From the NCBI GenBank assembly GCA_963575745.1, contig CAUYUJ010015941.1:194501-258500 (forward strand): DNA of 64,000 nt, written 5' to 3'. This DNA comes from Prorocentrum cordatum (Eukaryota > Sar > Dinophyceae > Prorocentrales > Prorocentraceae). The position numbers and the translations under genes were made by a program. Below the pieces are notes generated by a model, which made no database searches, was not told where the DNA came from, and saw only the letters and a program-made list of their open reading frames with translations. How positions within the stretch are numbered: the stretch's first letter is position 1; every line of letters begins with the position of its first letter. This document shows positions 18,897 to 29,188 of this stretch, one piece after another.

Positions 18897-19210
18897 GAGG
18901 AGGAGGAGGAAGAGGAGGAGGAGGAGGAGAGAGGAGGAGGAGAGAGGAGGAGGAGGAGGAGGAGGAGGAGGAGGAGGAGGAGAAGGGAGGAGGGGAGGTG
19001 GGAGGAGGAGGGGGAGGAGGAGATGGAGGAGGAAATGGAAGAGGAGGAGGAGGGGGAGAAAGGAGGGAAAAGGAGAAAGGAGGAGGAGGAGGAGTAGGAG
19101 GAGGTGATGGAGGGGGAGGAGGAGATGGAGGAGGATATGGAAGAGGAGGAGGAAGGGGAGGGGGGAGGGGGAGGAGGAGAAATGATGATGATGATGATGA
19201 TGAGGAGGAG
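18785..19210. repeat. GGAGTA, GTA and GGA array
   Basis: GGAGTA units pass into a perfect (GTA)n at about 18830-18895 and then a GGA array ending in (GAT)n at 19180-19202. Confidence 0.95.
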
Positions 19211-19914
19211 GACCAGGGTAAACCCAAGAATTATGAACGATGTTGGAATAAACCATTCCTCCAAACTCCCTCTTCATAGGCCCCTACAGCGGCTCATTTC
19301 CATCGAGGGAACAGACTCGCTGGAAGACAACCGTTTGAAGACTCAGACATATGCAACAACATGGTTCTCGGGATTTCAACGCCACGGATCAACCTGACTC
19401 CTGCGTCTTGACGATCTTGAATCGTGCCAGAAGGCCATTTTTTGGACTTCAACACCGCGAACCAACATAACTGTTGCACCCGCATAATCATGAATCCTTC
19501 CAACACATTTTTTCTGGTATGACCATGGGAACCCGTGAAACTCTTCCAATTTGTATGAACGAATGTGCGCGGCGCTAGGACGAGAACCACATTTGAAAAC
19601 CACCCACCAACAATCCGAATAGCTCTTGCAAACTTTCGAAAACGAATGTACGCGGCGGTACGGCGAGAACCACATTTTGAAAAGGAACCGCCCTCAACCC
19701 GTGAACCTCTGGCAATGTTGTAAAAGAGTGTGCGCGGCGTTAAGGCGAGAGCCCCATGTTGAAAACCACCCGCCTTCCATCTGTGAAGCTGTTGCCACTT
19801 TTTAAGGTTCAGAAACATAACCGGTGAGGACGTCTCAGGCAAAACGCCCGGCCCGCTCTCAAAACTGGCCTCGGGGTGCGACAGGGAGAAAACATTTAGA
19901 ACGAGAAAGAATGG
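19211..19914. other. Spacer with a local repeat
   Basis: Contains about four diverged ~70-bp units in which AATGTGCGCGGCGYTARGRCGAGAACCAC-type sequence recurs (19560, 19645, 19727). No coding homology was recognised. Confidence 0.5.
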
Positions 19915-20014
19915 GGGAGGAGGGGGAGGAGCAGGAGGAGGAGGAGGAGGAGGAGGAGGAGGAGGAGGAGGAAGGAGGAGGAGGAGGAGGAGGAGGAGGA
20001 GGAGGAGGGGGGGA

Positions 20015-20060
<46 letters not shown>

Positions 20061-20420
20061 TGATGATGATGATGATTGATGATGATGATGAATGATGATT
20101 GAGGAGGAGGAGGACGGAGGGATGAGGGAGAAGGAGGAGGGAGGAGGAGAGGAGGGGGAGGAGGAGGGAGGAGGGAGGAGGAGGAAGGAGGAGGGAGGGA
20201 GGGAGGGAGGAGGAGGAGGAGGAGGAGGAGGAGGCGGAGGAGGAGGAGGAGGAGGAGGAGGAGGAGGAGGAGGAGGAGGAGGAGAGGAGAGGAGGGAGGA
20301 GGAGGAGGAGGAGGAGGAGGAGGAGGAGGAGGAGGAGGGAGGAGGAGGGAGGAGGAGGAGGAGGAGGAGGAGGAGGAGGAGGAGGAGGAGGAGGAGGAGG
20401 AGGAGGAGGAGCAGGAGTGC
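19915..20420. repeat. GGA array with GAT block
   Basis: GGA units 19915-20008, (GAT)n 20015-20095, then GGA 20100-20420. It borders the 3' end of the minus-strand retroposed gene (20430-22309). Confidence 0.95.
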
Positions 20421-21299
20421 ACGTACTCAAATAGAGGCGAGACGAGGGCAAGCGGGCAATGCGCGAGAAGAGGGCAAACGTTCGTCGCGCTCCCCGCCTG
20501 TTGCCGCTACGCCTACCTCAGGATGCACTTTGTACGCTCCACGCTTTGGCCGCCAGCATGTGGCCATACACGGTGAGCGGAGGGATGTAAGTCATGAGCT
20601 GCATTCGGGAACGAGGGAAACGCAGGGATGGTGGGAAGGGCGGGGGACGAAGGGCAGAGAGAAGTATGCCAAGTGGGGGGCGCAGGGCTACGTTGACGGG
20701 CGGCCACGGGGGCCTCATGTGCATCATCAGCCACGCGAGGCGGCCGAGCGGCGTTAGCATCATCATGCAAAAGGTTCAGCGACAGCCGCTCCAGGCGGCA
20801 TGACGGCGCGAGCAGCGTCATGCAGACCGTCTTCTGGATCCACCAGATCTTCTGCCAGATCAGCGAGAGCCGTGCTGCAGCAGCGAAGTTGAAGAAAGTC
20901 GGAACGCCGAAGACACGGAACGCTAGGAACAGCCCAGTCATGTTGAGCTTCTTCGGGAAGGGCGCGGGCAGCAGCAACGGCTCCACCTTCGTTGTCAGGA
21001 CGATCCTGTTCGGGAAGAACGCCACGCGAGGCGGCGTCAGAAACACTGTCAGGATTTAGCCCAAGCTGGCGGATGAACGTGTCGAAGAACAGGCGGCGCC
21101 GCACGTCCACCACGAGGGCCCAATCGGGCTCGTGATGCAAGATCTTCTCGGCATCCGAGTACGTCGTGTGCCGATCTGCCACGTGTCAGCCAGGAGGTAG
21201 ACCCGGCGGCGCTCGGCGACAGTAGGTTCTCCGAGCTGTGCAGCGTCGGCTGCAGCGGCTTCAGGAACGAGCAAAAGGACATCAGCAGCGAGAACATCA

Positions 21300-21720
21300 C
21301 CAGTAGCACGTTGGTCATCATATGCATCGGCAGCAGCTCGAGCGGCGAGGTCATCACCAGCATCACGTTGGGCGTCAGAGGCGAGGTCTTCACCAGAGGA
21401 ACGTTGGTCAGCATGTGCAGTGCCAGCGGCTTGAGCGGCGAGGGTATCACCAGCATCACATTGGGCTTCAGCGGCGAGAACTTCACGCATCCGACGTTGG
21501 TCAGCATGTGCATTGCCAGCAGCTTGAGCGGCGAGGTCATCACCAGCATCACGTTGGGCTGCAGCGGCGCGAATTGCACCAGGGTCATGTTGGTCAGCAC
21601 GTGCATTGCCAGCAGCGTGAGCGGCGAGGTCATCACCAGCATCACGTTGGGCGCGCTCGTAAGTCTGTGCGTTGCCAGCATCTTGAGCATAAGGGTCTTC
21701 ACCAACATCCGCAGCGCCAG
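21300..21720 (-). repeat. 93-bp tandem repeat, 31 codons, hydrophobic
   Basis: Four to five units spaced about 93 bp (for example starts at 21340, 21436, 21529 and 21622). Minus-strand translation repeats PNVMLVMTSPLKLLAMHMLTN with small changes between units. The period is a multiple of three, so the reading frame is preserved, and each unit could form a hydrophobic segment. The plus strand is also open (EVITSITLG repeats), so strand choice rests on the SL relic. Confidence 0.75.
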
Positions 21721-22287
21721 GTCCAGCGGGCGTCCGAAGCCATTGGATGAACGCTGCGACCTGCTGGACCTGCGACCCGTCGCACACGCCAACTGGGCAG
21801 AGCGGGGTGCGAGCAGCTGCACGCAGGCAGAAACAGCGAGCGAGGTCTGCAGTGGCGCGAGCTAGCACTGCAACGATGTCAGGATGTCGAGCCGCTCGCA
21901 CTTCATCCGCCATGGGACTGTCAACCGCCCGTCCGTCAGCAGCAAATAGAGGAGCTGGACGCGCAGCCGCAGCGGGTCCAGGGAGCAGAAGATGTAGACG
22001 CAGAACTTGTGGACCGAGGGGGTGCCAGAGTTCGTGCTATTGCATGAACCGGCAGCGGCGCAAGTGACGGGCCGCCTCGGATCGAGTATGTGGCATCTGC
22101 ACCAGCGCCAGCAGCGGCAGGGACAGCACCAGCAGCACGGTCGGGATCACCCGCGCGTGCCCGAGCATGGACATATGGAGCCGCGGGCACTGCCAGCGGG
22201 CGGCTCGGCGCCCGGCCAGGGGGCCTTGGGCGAAACAGCTGTGGAACTCATTTCGGCCCACGTCGGAGATCCAACGGAAGGGACGGA

Positions 22288-22309
22288 CTTGAGCCAAAAT
22301 GGCTACGGA
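22288..22309 (-). other. Perfect relict dinoflagellate spliced leader
   Basis: On the minus strand these 22 bases equal the SL consensus (core CCGTAGCCATTTTGGCTC) at every position. The downstream minus-strand sequence is the retroposed membrane-protein gene. The upstream base (22310) begins the GGA array on the plus strand. A perfect match suggests a fairly recent insertion. Confidence 0.9.
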
Positions 22310-22382
22310 AGGAGGAGGAGGAGGAGGAGGAGGAGCAGGAAGAGGAGGAGGGGGAAGAGGAGGAGGAGGGGGAGGAGGAGGA

Positions 22383-22414
<32 letters not shown>

Positions 22415-22800
22415 GAGGAGGAGGAGGAGGAGGGGAGGAGAGGAGGAGGAGGAGGAGGAGAGGGAGGAGGAGGTGGAGGAGGAGGAGGAGGAGGTGGAGG
22501 AGGAGGAGGAGGGGGAGGAGGAGTGGAGGAGGAGGAGGAGGAAGGAGGAGGAGGAGGACGGTAGGAGGAGGGGGAGGAGGAGGGGTAGGAGGAGGGGAGA
22601 GGAGGGGGAGGAGGAGGAGAAGGAGGTGGAGGAGGAGGAGAGGAGGAGGAGGAGGTGGAGGAGGGGGAGGAGGAGGGGGGAGGAGGAGGGAGGAGGAGGA
22701 GGAGGGGGAGGAGGGGGAGGAGGAGGAGAAGGAGGTGGAGGAGGAGGAGGAGGGGGGGGAGGAGGGGGAGGAGGAGCAGGGGGAGGAGGAGGAGGACGGG
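22310..22800. repeat. GGA array
   Basis: Imperfect (GGA)n with GGT and G-run interruptions. It starts at the outer end of the SL relic. Confidence 0.95.
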
Positions 22801-23237
22801 TCGCCTAAGTCCTCCGGAGAAACCCTCCACCCGTGGAGAGCCGCTTCGCCAGAGGGACGTCCTTGGGCAGCTGCGCCCCTTCCCGCGGGCGACGGGGCAC
22901 TCCCCACAGCCACGCCCTCGCGGCTGCGCTCCGGGCGGGGCATCCGCGCAGAGCGGTGGATGGACAGGATCCTACACGCAGTTCTTTATACAACAGAGGG
23001 GGTCTCGGGAGGCTCTGGAGTCCAGGGGCCACGCACCGATGATGACCACGATGACCGCCGCACCACCTCCCCAGTGGCACAGCGGTCTAATCATGTCGAA
23101 GGCCCATGCCGAAGATCCTGCAGCCTCTGTGTGGCTTCTCGTGGACGGCGGATTGATGTTGGCGGGCTGCGCTGCGACTGCGTCGACCTGTCGACTGGCG
23201 GGCAGTCTTTGCCCCGCCGGCGATGCCAACCAGCATT
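22801..23237. other. Spacer; holds a block shared with 18690-18770
   Basis: 22835-22895 resembles 18690-18770 (CCCGTGGAGAGC, CCAGAGGGA, CCCTTCCC in common). On the minus strand the two copies read EGAQLPKDVPLAKRLSTG and EGVQRLEDLPLVKQLSTG. Otherwise no gene was recognised. Confidence 0.45.
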
Positions 23238-23515
23238 GCATCGGAGGCCCCTGCAAACGGGGCGTTAGTAAACGGGTAAACGGGGTGGTATCTAAGGGGC
23301 ATTTTCAAGCGAGGACGAGGCGACAAGGCATGTACCTCGCACGAGTGGAAATCGGGACGGCACAAGTCGATGCACCATCATAACTCTGGGCGGGGGCGAT
23401 TACCTCGCACCTGTGCGCGGCACATCAGCTTCTTGAAAGCACCAGTGAAAACGCACCCTATGCTGCGGGTCCGTTTACTAACGCCCCGTTTGCAGGGGCT
23501 TGGGAATGCATCGGA
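23238..23515. mobile_element. TIR element, single copy, with GCATCGGA flanks
   Basis: A 28-bp perfect TIR (CCCCTGCAAACGGGGCGT...) lies at 23248-23275 and, inverted, at 23471-23498. The 8-mer GCATCGGA flanks it directly at 23238-23245 and 23508-23515, so it is probably the target-site duplication, though the spacing to the TIR differs on the two sides (2 and 9 bp). The interior shows a further inverted GCATTTTCAAGC/GCTTCTTGAAAGC pair. Confidence 0.8.
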
Positions 23516-23519
23516 AGCA

Positions 23520-23965
23520 GGGTGGGGAGGGGGAGGGGGAGGGGGACGAGGGAGGAGGGAGGAGGGAGGGAGGGAGGGAGGGAGGAGGAGGTAGGGGAGG
23601 AGGAGGAGGAGGAGGAGGAGGAGGAGGAGGAGGAGGAGGAGGAGGAGGAGGCGAGGAGGAGGAGGGAGGAGGATGGAGGAAGAGGAGGAGGAGGAGGAGG
23701 AGGAGGAGGAGGAGGAGGAGGAGAAGGAGGAGGAGGAGGAGTCGAGAAGGAGAAGAGGAGGAGGAGGAGGAGGAGGAGCGAGGAGGAGGGAGGAGGAGGA
23801 GGAGGAGGAGGAGGAGGTAGGAGGTGGAGGGAGGAAGAGAAGGGAGGAGGAGGAGGAGGAGGAGGAGGAGGAGGAGGAGGAGGAGGAGGAGGAGGAGGAG
23901 GAGGAGGAGGGAGGAGAAGGAGGAGGAGGAGGAGGAGGAGGAGGAAGAAGAGGAGGAGGAGCGTC
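23520..23965. repeat. GGA array
   Basis: GGA/GGGA array beginning with GGGAGG units. It starts within 5 bp of the TIR element's right flank. Confidence 0.95.
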
Positions 23966-24084
23966 TCCCGCCCGCGGCCTCCGCCGCTGTGCACTTCCGC
24001 GGCGTGTGCCGCCTCCGGGGCTGGGCCGTGCGCGCCGAGGTGCGCGAGGCGAGCGCAGAGGAAGCGAATCCGGCGGCGGGAGCC

Positions 24085-24238
24085 TAAACTTCTGGGGCTC
24101 CGCGCGGCTCTCTCGGAGCTGCGCCCGGCCCCCCCCCCTCACTGGCGCGCGGAGCGCGCGGGGGGCATGGCGCCGGAGGCGCTGCCAGGGGGGCCCGGGC
24201 GCCGACCCACGAGGCCCGCGCGGAGCTCCGGAAGCTCA
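24085..24238. mobile_element. TIR element family H, copy 1
   Basis: Left end TAAACTTCTGGGGCTCCGCG; right end inverse TGAGCTTCCGGAGCTCCGCG. Shares GGCGCGCGGAGCGCGC and GGCGCCGGAGGCGCYG interiors with the other H copies. Confidence 0.8.
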
Positions 24239-24456
24239 TGCTCGTGCCGGGCTCTCTTCCGCCATGGCCGGGGCCACCGGGGCCCTCCGCGCGGCTGTCG
24301 TCCGGCAGGGAGGCGATGATGGAGCCCAGGACCTCCACGTCCACCAGCAGCCGGCCCCGCACCTCCGCCAGCCACGCCGCGCAGCTCTGGCCGTGGGGGG
24401 CGGCGGTGGCGAGCGCCGGGGGCGGGTGCCGAGGAAGCGAACCCCGCGGCAGGAGC

Positions 24457-24767
24457 TCAATCTGTCGGAGCTCCGCACGGCTTCCTTGGATCTGCGCTGG
24501 CCCCCCCTCCCTGGCGCGACCCCCGCGCGCCAGGGGCGGCGCCGGAGGCGTCGCCAGGGCCCTGATGTCCGACGTTGCGCAAAAACTGCAACTTCACAGA
24601 AAATCACGCCCGGAACCCCTAGAACCCACCTTCCTGCGTCATTTTCCGAGCCGGGCCCGGAACAACGCGAAAACGCCCGTCGTGAACAAACTGCAACGCC
24701 AGGATCTCAGCAAGGGGGGGGGGCGCAGCGCTGATCCACGAACTCCACTCGGAGCTCCGAAAATTTA
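24457..24767. mobile_element. TIR element family H, copy 2 (enlarged)
   Basis: Left end TCAATCTGTCGGAGCTCCGC; right end inverse TAAATTTTCGGAGCTCCGAG. At 311 bp it is about twice the size of the other copies; the extra ~150 bp (24560-24720) is not recognised and may be a nested insertion. Confidence 0.7.
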
Positions 24768-24769
24768 TT

Positions 24770-24957
24770 GGGGGCGCGCAAACATGGATGAGCGATCCAT
24801 GGATTTGGCGCGCGGCCGCCAAACCCATGGATCGGGGGAGGTGCCCTCCCCACAATGCGGCAAGGTGCCGCCTCGCGTTCGGCGGCGGGAATCCGCGAAT
24901 TCCCATGGAAACGGGACCCTAATCCACGCCCCCTTGATCCATGTTCGCGATCGCCTG
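24770..24957. mobile_element. TIR element family I, copy 2
   Basis: 188 bp, highly similar to the copy in channel intron 1. Ends GGGGGCGCGCAAACATGGAT and the inverse of GGCGATCGCGAACATGGAT. Flanking 8-mers AATTTATT (24762) and AGTTTATT (24958) agree at 7 of 8, so the target-site duplication is probably 8 bp. It sits at the outer end of H copy 2. Confidence 0.85.
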
Positions 24958-25740
24958 AGTTTATTCGGGGATGGACAGACCTCTTTTTAGCAAAACGTGG
25001 TTTGGTGAAAACGACCTCGGGCCCAAACCTGGCGGGCGCAAGCCTGGAAAACAACGGCCGCGGCACCCTCTCGAGGACCGAACATGGACAACTCACGAAT
25101 CGACGTGTCAGGGTGGGGGTTCTGTCCACCCCCGATTTGTGCTCATGCAGCTTTCCCTTCTTCGAGGATGGGGCTGCTCGGGCCGCGCAGGCTTCGACTG
25201 CCGCCGGGGGTCCTCGGCCATGCCGCCGCGGTCGGAGGCTCTCGGGCCGCCCTCGCGCTCGTGCGGGGATAGGGGCGCCGCGGAGGGTGCGCGCGGCTGA
25301 GCCACACCGTGGCTGCGGGCCGACCCCCCTCGGGCCACCTCGGCCGTCCGTCGCGGCCGTGCAGGGAGCACTTCTGGGCCGTCCTCGGGCCGTCTTCGAA
25401 GCCACCGCAGGGAGCACTTCCGGGCCGTCCTCGGGCCGTGCTCGAAGCTATCTCGCCCGTGCCGGCCACGGGGGCCACCCTGGGCCGCTTCGGGGCCACG
25501 GCCGAGGGTCTCAGGGGGCGCGGGTCGAGGGGAGGCATGGCCCGCTCTCGGTGGCTGCTTTGTGTTTTTGGTCGACAGTCCCCCTGCAGGGGGACGCGCC
25601 CGACTTAACTAACTCTTGCTCACGGCTCCCACGGAGGGAGGCACCGAGGCTCACGCTCAGGCTTCTCGGGGTTCTCGCGGGGGCCCGCGGCTGTCCCCCG
25701 CTGGGACGCCGTGGCGCTATCGCCTCAGAGCACGGGAACG
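24958..25740. other. Spacer, including a partial F end
   Basis: 25330-25480 has a ~66-bp direct repeat (GGGAGCACTTCYGGGCCGTC). At 25590-25612 GGGGGACGCGCCCGACTTAA matches the right end of family F without its left half. No gene was recognised. Confidence 0.45.
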
Positions 25741-25787
<47 letters not shown>

Positions 25788-25788
25788 G
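25741..25788. repeat. (GTC)16 microsatellite
   Basis: Perfect trinucleotide run inside otherwise unremarkable sequence. Confidence 0.95.
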
Positions 25789-26065
25789 GGATTTACTTGG
25801 GAATCTCGCTATCGCTTAAAACCTCCTTGCGATTCATGCTGGGTTGACGCTTCAGCGACCCGCCCGCTCGACCCGGCCGTCTGGGCCGGCTCGCTCGGCC
25901 TGCGCGCTCGGGTCCTCCCGCCCGACGCGCCCGTCTGGTTCTGCCGCCCGTGCTCCTGTTCCCCGCCCTCCTCCTGCGAATCTCTCTCGTGCTCCCCATC
26001 CCTCTCCCTCGCCCTTGTCTGTCAATGAATGGCACGTGAGCGGAGAAGACGAGCACTATTAGAAC

Positions 26066-26106
<41 letters not shown>

Positions 26107-26493
26107 GCTGTTCTGTACAACAGGGACTGGCCGTTAGTTATATCAGGGAAGACCCTCCTCTGGGGCCCAGACCCTGCAGTGCCTAGGAGTATGAGCGTCC
26201 AAGGCAGCCTGCCCTGGATGGCTCTAACACGGCCCCAGATAATCCCCAATGGCGTGTGTTTTTGTTTTTTTTGGAGGGTGGGAGGGAATTGAACGATGTC
26301 AACCTCAAGCATTCCTCCAAGAGGCCGTACGGTGCACCCCGAGACGGCGGCTCCAAGTGGCCACACAGCCTCACAGCAATGCCCTCAATAGACCCCGAAC
26401 CCTTCAGAAAGGTAGCAATTGTCCATGGCTTTGGGCCTCTCGCGTCTTCGCCCCTGATAAGCTTCTGAGGCCTTCACATGGCGGAATTAATAT
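25789..26493. other. Spacer with (GTT)n
   Basis: A (GTT)n microsatellite lies at 26069-26107. No gene or TIR element was recognised in the rest. Confidence 0.5.
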
Positions 26494-26655
26494 AAAGGGG
26501 CCCTGGGACGCACAAATAAATACACGCAGATCCCAGGATTCCCTCATATGTTTCTATACTTTCTGGGTTTTCGTCTTCCCCCCCAGTGTCCATATTTTGC
26601 CATATGTTCCTGGGAATCGACAACTAATTATGTCTGTGTTTTTTTCCCCTCCTGA
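26494..26655. repeat. Repeat K, copy 2
   Basis: Diverged copy of repeat K: AAAGGGGCCCTGGGACGCAC, CGTCTTCCCCCCCAG, TATGTCTGTGTTTTTT, CCTCCTGA. Confidence 0.8.
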
Positions 26656-27015
26656 CAATATCGCGTCAGAGGGCTTCCAGACACGCCCAGACGGGCTCGA
26701 AGATGGCCCCCGGGCCCCCCAAGAGCGCCCCAAGAGCGCCCGGAGAGTTCACCTCTAGGCGACGTGTCGTGCTCTGACGCGGGGGGGCTGTTTGATGGCC
26801 CCTCTCTCTTTATCGATGGCCCACCAGGATGGCCCCACAGGAGGCCCCAAGACCCAGAAAAGGAGCCCCGAGTGGCTGACTTCTGGACCGCTTCGCGCCT
26901 CTCCGCCGTCACGCAGAAGGCAGGAGTTAACCGCAGAGGCTTTTGCGCCGCCCCTGTGACAGGCCCTCCATCTCGTAGGAGAAATCACGGCACGGTTTGC
27001 AGATTCTCCCCCTCT
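26656..27015. other. Spacer, no gene recognised
   Basis: GC-rich open frames without domain similarity. Some wording (CCTGGGCCCC, CCGCTTCGCGCCTCTC) recurs at about 27630-27660, suggesting an old local duplication. Confidence 0.35.
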
Positions 27016-27017
27016 CC

Positions 27018-27175
27018 CTTCTGCTGCTGCTGCTGCTGCTGCTCCTCCTCCTCCTCCTCCTCCTCCTCCTCCTCCTCCTCCTCCTCCTCCTCTCTCCTTC
27101 TCCTCCTCCTCCTCCTCCTCCTTCTCCTCCTCCTCCTCCTCCTCCTCCTCCTCCTCCTCCTCCTCCTCCTCCTCC
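27018..27175. repeat. CTG then CTC array
   Basis: (CTG)8 runs into (CTC)n. One of the few arrays in this window with the pyrimidine-rich strand as plus. Confidence 0.95.
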
Positions 27176-27897
27176 CCCCCTTGCTGGCCCTTCCCCTCCT
27201 CCTCCTCATCCTCCTGATCTGCTCCAACCTTCTCGCTCGCTCTCTTCTTTCCGCTGCTGATCCTCCGTGCCTCCCAAGTCTCGCGCCATCGGACCTGCTC
27301 GAGCACGCAGCACGGCACACTGGCGGCACCGGCTGCGCCGTGCGGCGGCATCCGCCAGCAAAAACCAGGTGGAACCTCCGATCGTGCTGCTGCCTCGGTC
27401 CCCAAGCTTCCAAGATGCTCTACAATGGGGGCCCGACCACAAGAAGCCTTCCGCAAGAAAGCCAACCCTGAGACCCCAGGGCGTCCATTGATCTTTGGCG
27501 CTCCATGGCAACACCATCGAAGCCAAAGCCCAAACAACCCAGGGCACCCTGGATGCAGGCAGGGTTTCTTGGCATGGGTCTCTACTTCTGTCCCAGGCTG
27601 CCCTGGCACCACGAGCGGCATGCGTCCTGGCTGACCTTGGATCCCTTCGCGCCTCTCTGCTGCCATGAGACACCTCGGGAGTCGGCCAGGAAGAGGCCTT
27701 CGCGTCGCCTCTGTAAAGGCACTCTGGCTAAGATGAAGAGCCGCGAAAATGATGAGAGCGTGAAGGTGGTACGGCGGCTGGCCCTCCTTTCCGAGGCGGG
27801 GATGTGTCCATCTACCGCCTGGGGAACCGACGTCCTGGGACCCGAGCGGGCGGTAGACATGTATACATTTGGGCCCCAGGAGGGCCGAATAAATCTG
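27176..27897. other. Spacer, no gene recognised
   Basis: Open frames on both strands but no recognisable protein motif. Confidence 0.35.
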
Positions 27898-28005
27898 CTT
27901 GCCATCGCTCGGACGTGCATTCCCCGTGCACTTTGTTGGTTTCGTGCGCTCCTTTTTGGCTAGATGATGCTCTATAAAACATGCACAACTCCGAGCGATG
28001 CCAAG
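27898..28005. mobile_element. TIR element family G, copy 2
   Basis: Left CTTGCCATCGCTCGGACGTG; right inverse CTTGGCATCGCTCGGAGTTG. About 108 bp, slightly shorter than the other copies. Confidence 0.8.
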
Positions 28006-28131
28006 TCCACATCCATCGCCCGTCGAGGTCCCAGAAGATCGATTCCCCAGGGCGGTGGTTCTGTGCAGATTCCCGCCTCGGATTTTTCTGCTTCCCTCCA
28101 TGCTCCTATGCTGGAGGGAAGAGAGCTAGGC

Positions 28132-28470
28132 TTAGGTCGGGCACGACCCCCTACAGGCGGATTGTGGAAGAGAAAAGCAAGATAGTCAACAACATACCCC
28201 CGAATGATCAAAGCAAGTAGTCAAACAAATCGTCCCCAGACTATTGTTCACTATTTTTGAACGTTCCTCCTTTGGTGGCGCGCAAAAGGGGGTAGGGGGA
28301 GGGGGGACGGCTTCTTAGAAGCGCCCTGCTTCTTAGAAGGCCTCGGCCTTACGTCGATAGAGAAGGCCCGCGCCTTCTAAGAAGCAGGGGTGCTTCTAAG
28401 AAGCCTTCCCCCCTCCCCCTACCCCCCTCTGCGCGCCGCCAACTCCTGTAGAAGGGCAGGCCCGACCCAA
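28132..28470. mobile_element. TIR element family F, copy 2, split by insertion of J
   Basis: Left end TTAGGTCGGGCACGACCCCC and interior AAATCGTCCCCAGACTATT match family F. The right end CTCCTGTAGAAGGGCAGGCC resumes only at 28443 because element J (28272-28442) is inserted in it. Confidence 0.85.
28272..28442. mobile_element. TIR element family J, copy 1, nested in F
   Basis: 171 bp. Ends TTGGTGGCGCGCA and the inverse of TTGGCGGCGCGCA (12 of 13), flanked by a perfect 5-bp duplication CTCCT (28267-28271 and 28443-28447). The arms continue as GGGGGTAGGGGGAGGGGGGA and GGCTTCTTAGAAG, so most of the element is one long imperfect hairpin. Confidence 0.9.
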
Positions 28471-29180
28471 CACTGGGCACATGCACCGATCCTGCCCGGG
28501 CACAGCCTGGGCCCGGGGTCGGTGCCTGCGCTCGCCGGCCTCGGCCAGGAAGGCACGTGCACCGATCCTGGGGGCCAGCGCGGGCCTGGCCACGCTCGGT
28601 GCACGTGCAGGCTTCTCTTCGCCCGATGTTAGGAGAGAACAAAACGCCAGAAACCTAGAGTCTTGGCGCTCTGCGCGGATTTCTTGGATCTGCGCTGGAC
28701 CCCCTCCCTGGTGCGCGGAGCGCGCCACGGGCGGCGCCGGAGGCGCCGCCGGCGCCGTCTCCATTTTTTCAGGTTCCCGAGCTTTTTCTATAGTTTTTCC
28801 TCTTCTTCCTCTCGATGTCCTCCTTTTTTTTGTTCTCTCTCTTTCTCTCTCCATCAATCTCCTTTCTCCTATTCCATATATGTATTTATGTTGTTTGTCC
28901 GTTTGACCTCTTCCTCTCTTTCTCTCTCACTCTCTCTCTTTCTCCCTCTCTCTTTATCTTCATCTCTATATTTTTAACCGTCCCTGCAAAGAGAAAGAGG
29001 CGGGGAGAAGTTGGAGCCCCTCTAAATCAGGTCTCGTTTTCGAAGATGTTGGTTAAATGAAGCAGCTCGTATAAGAAACCGGGAGGATGAGGAGGAGAGA
29101 CAAGACGAGGGGAAACGAGGGCGAGGGCTGAGTAGGGAGGAGGAGCAAGAGGAAAAGAAGGAGAGAGAAACATAGAGGAG
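28471..29180. other. Spacer with partial H copy and CT-rich tract
   Basis: 28651-28760 resembles the left half of family H (CTGCGCGGATTTCTTGGATC and the GGCGCCGGAGGCGCCG core) without a clear right end. 28840-28970 is rich in CTCTTTCTC. 28500-28620 holds two CATGCACCGATCCTG-type repeats, also present at 33000. No gene was recognised. Confidence 0.5.
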
Positions 29181-29188
29181 GGAGGAGG

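Larger units (their letters stand above)
20430..22309 (-). pseudogene. Retroposed membrane-protein gene with SL relic
   Basis: Minus-strand coding blocks, intronless as far as can be seen, begin just after a perfect SL relic. Blocks in order: MLGHARVIPTVLLVLSLPLL (about 22160), HKFCVYIFCSLDPLRL and LLYLLLTDGRLTVPWRM (about 22000-21910), a stop at about 21865, then VQLLAPRSAQL and a hydrophobic repeat region (21740-21300). Next come ADRHTTYSDAEKILHHEPDW and VVDVRRRLFFDTFIRQLGL (21180-21060), then FPNRIVLTTKVEPLLLPAPF, MTGLFLAFRVFGVPTFF and LIWQKIWWIQKTVCMTLL (21020-20800). Composition suggests a multi-pass membrane protein; the family was not recognised. Frame changes and at least one stop indicate a decayed cDNA copy. 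GGA arrays lie on both sides. Confidence 0.55.

Noticed and set aside
22090-24734. Several 200-390-residue Gly/Arg/Glu-rich ORFs
   Set aside because: Translations of GGA arrays joined to short open flanks; no domain.
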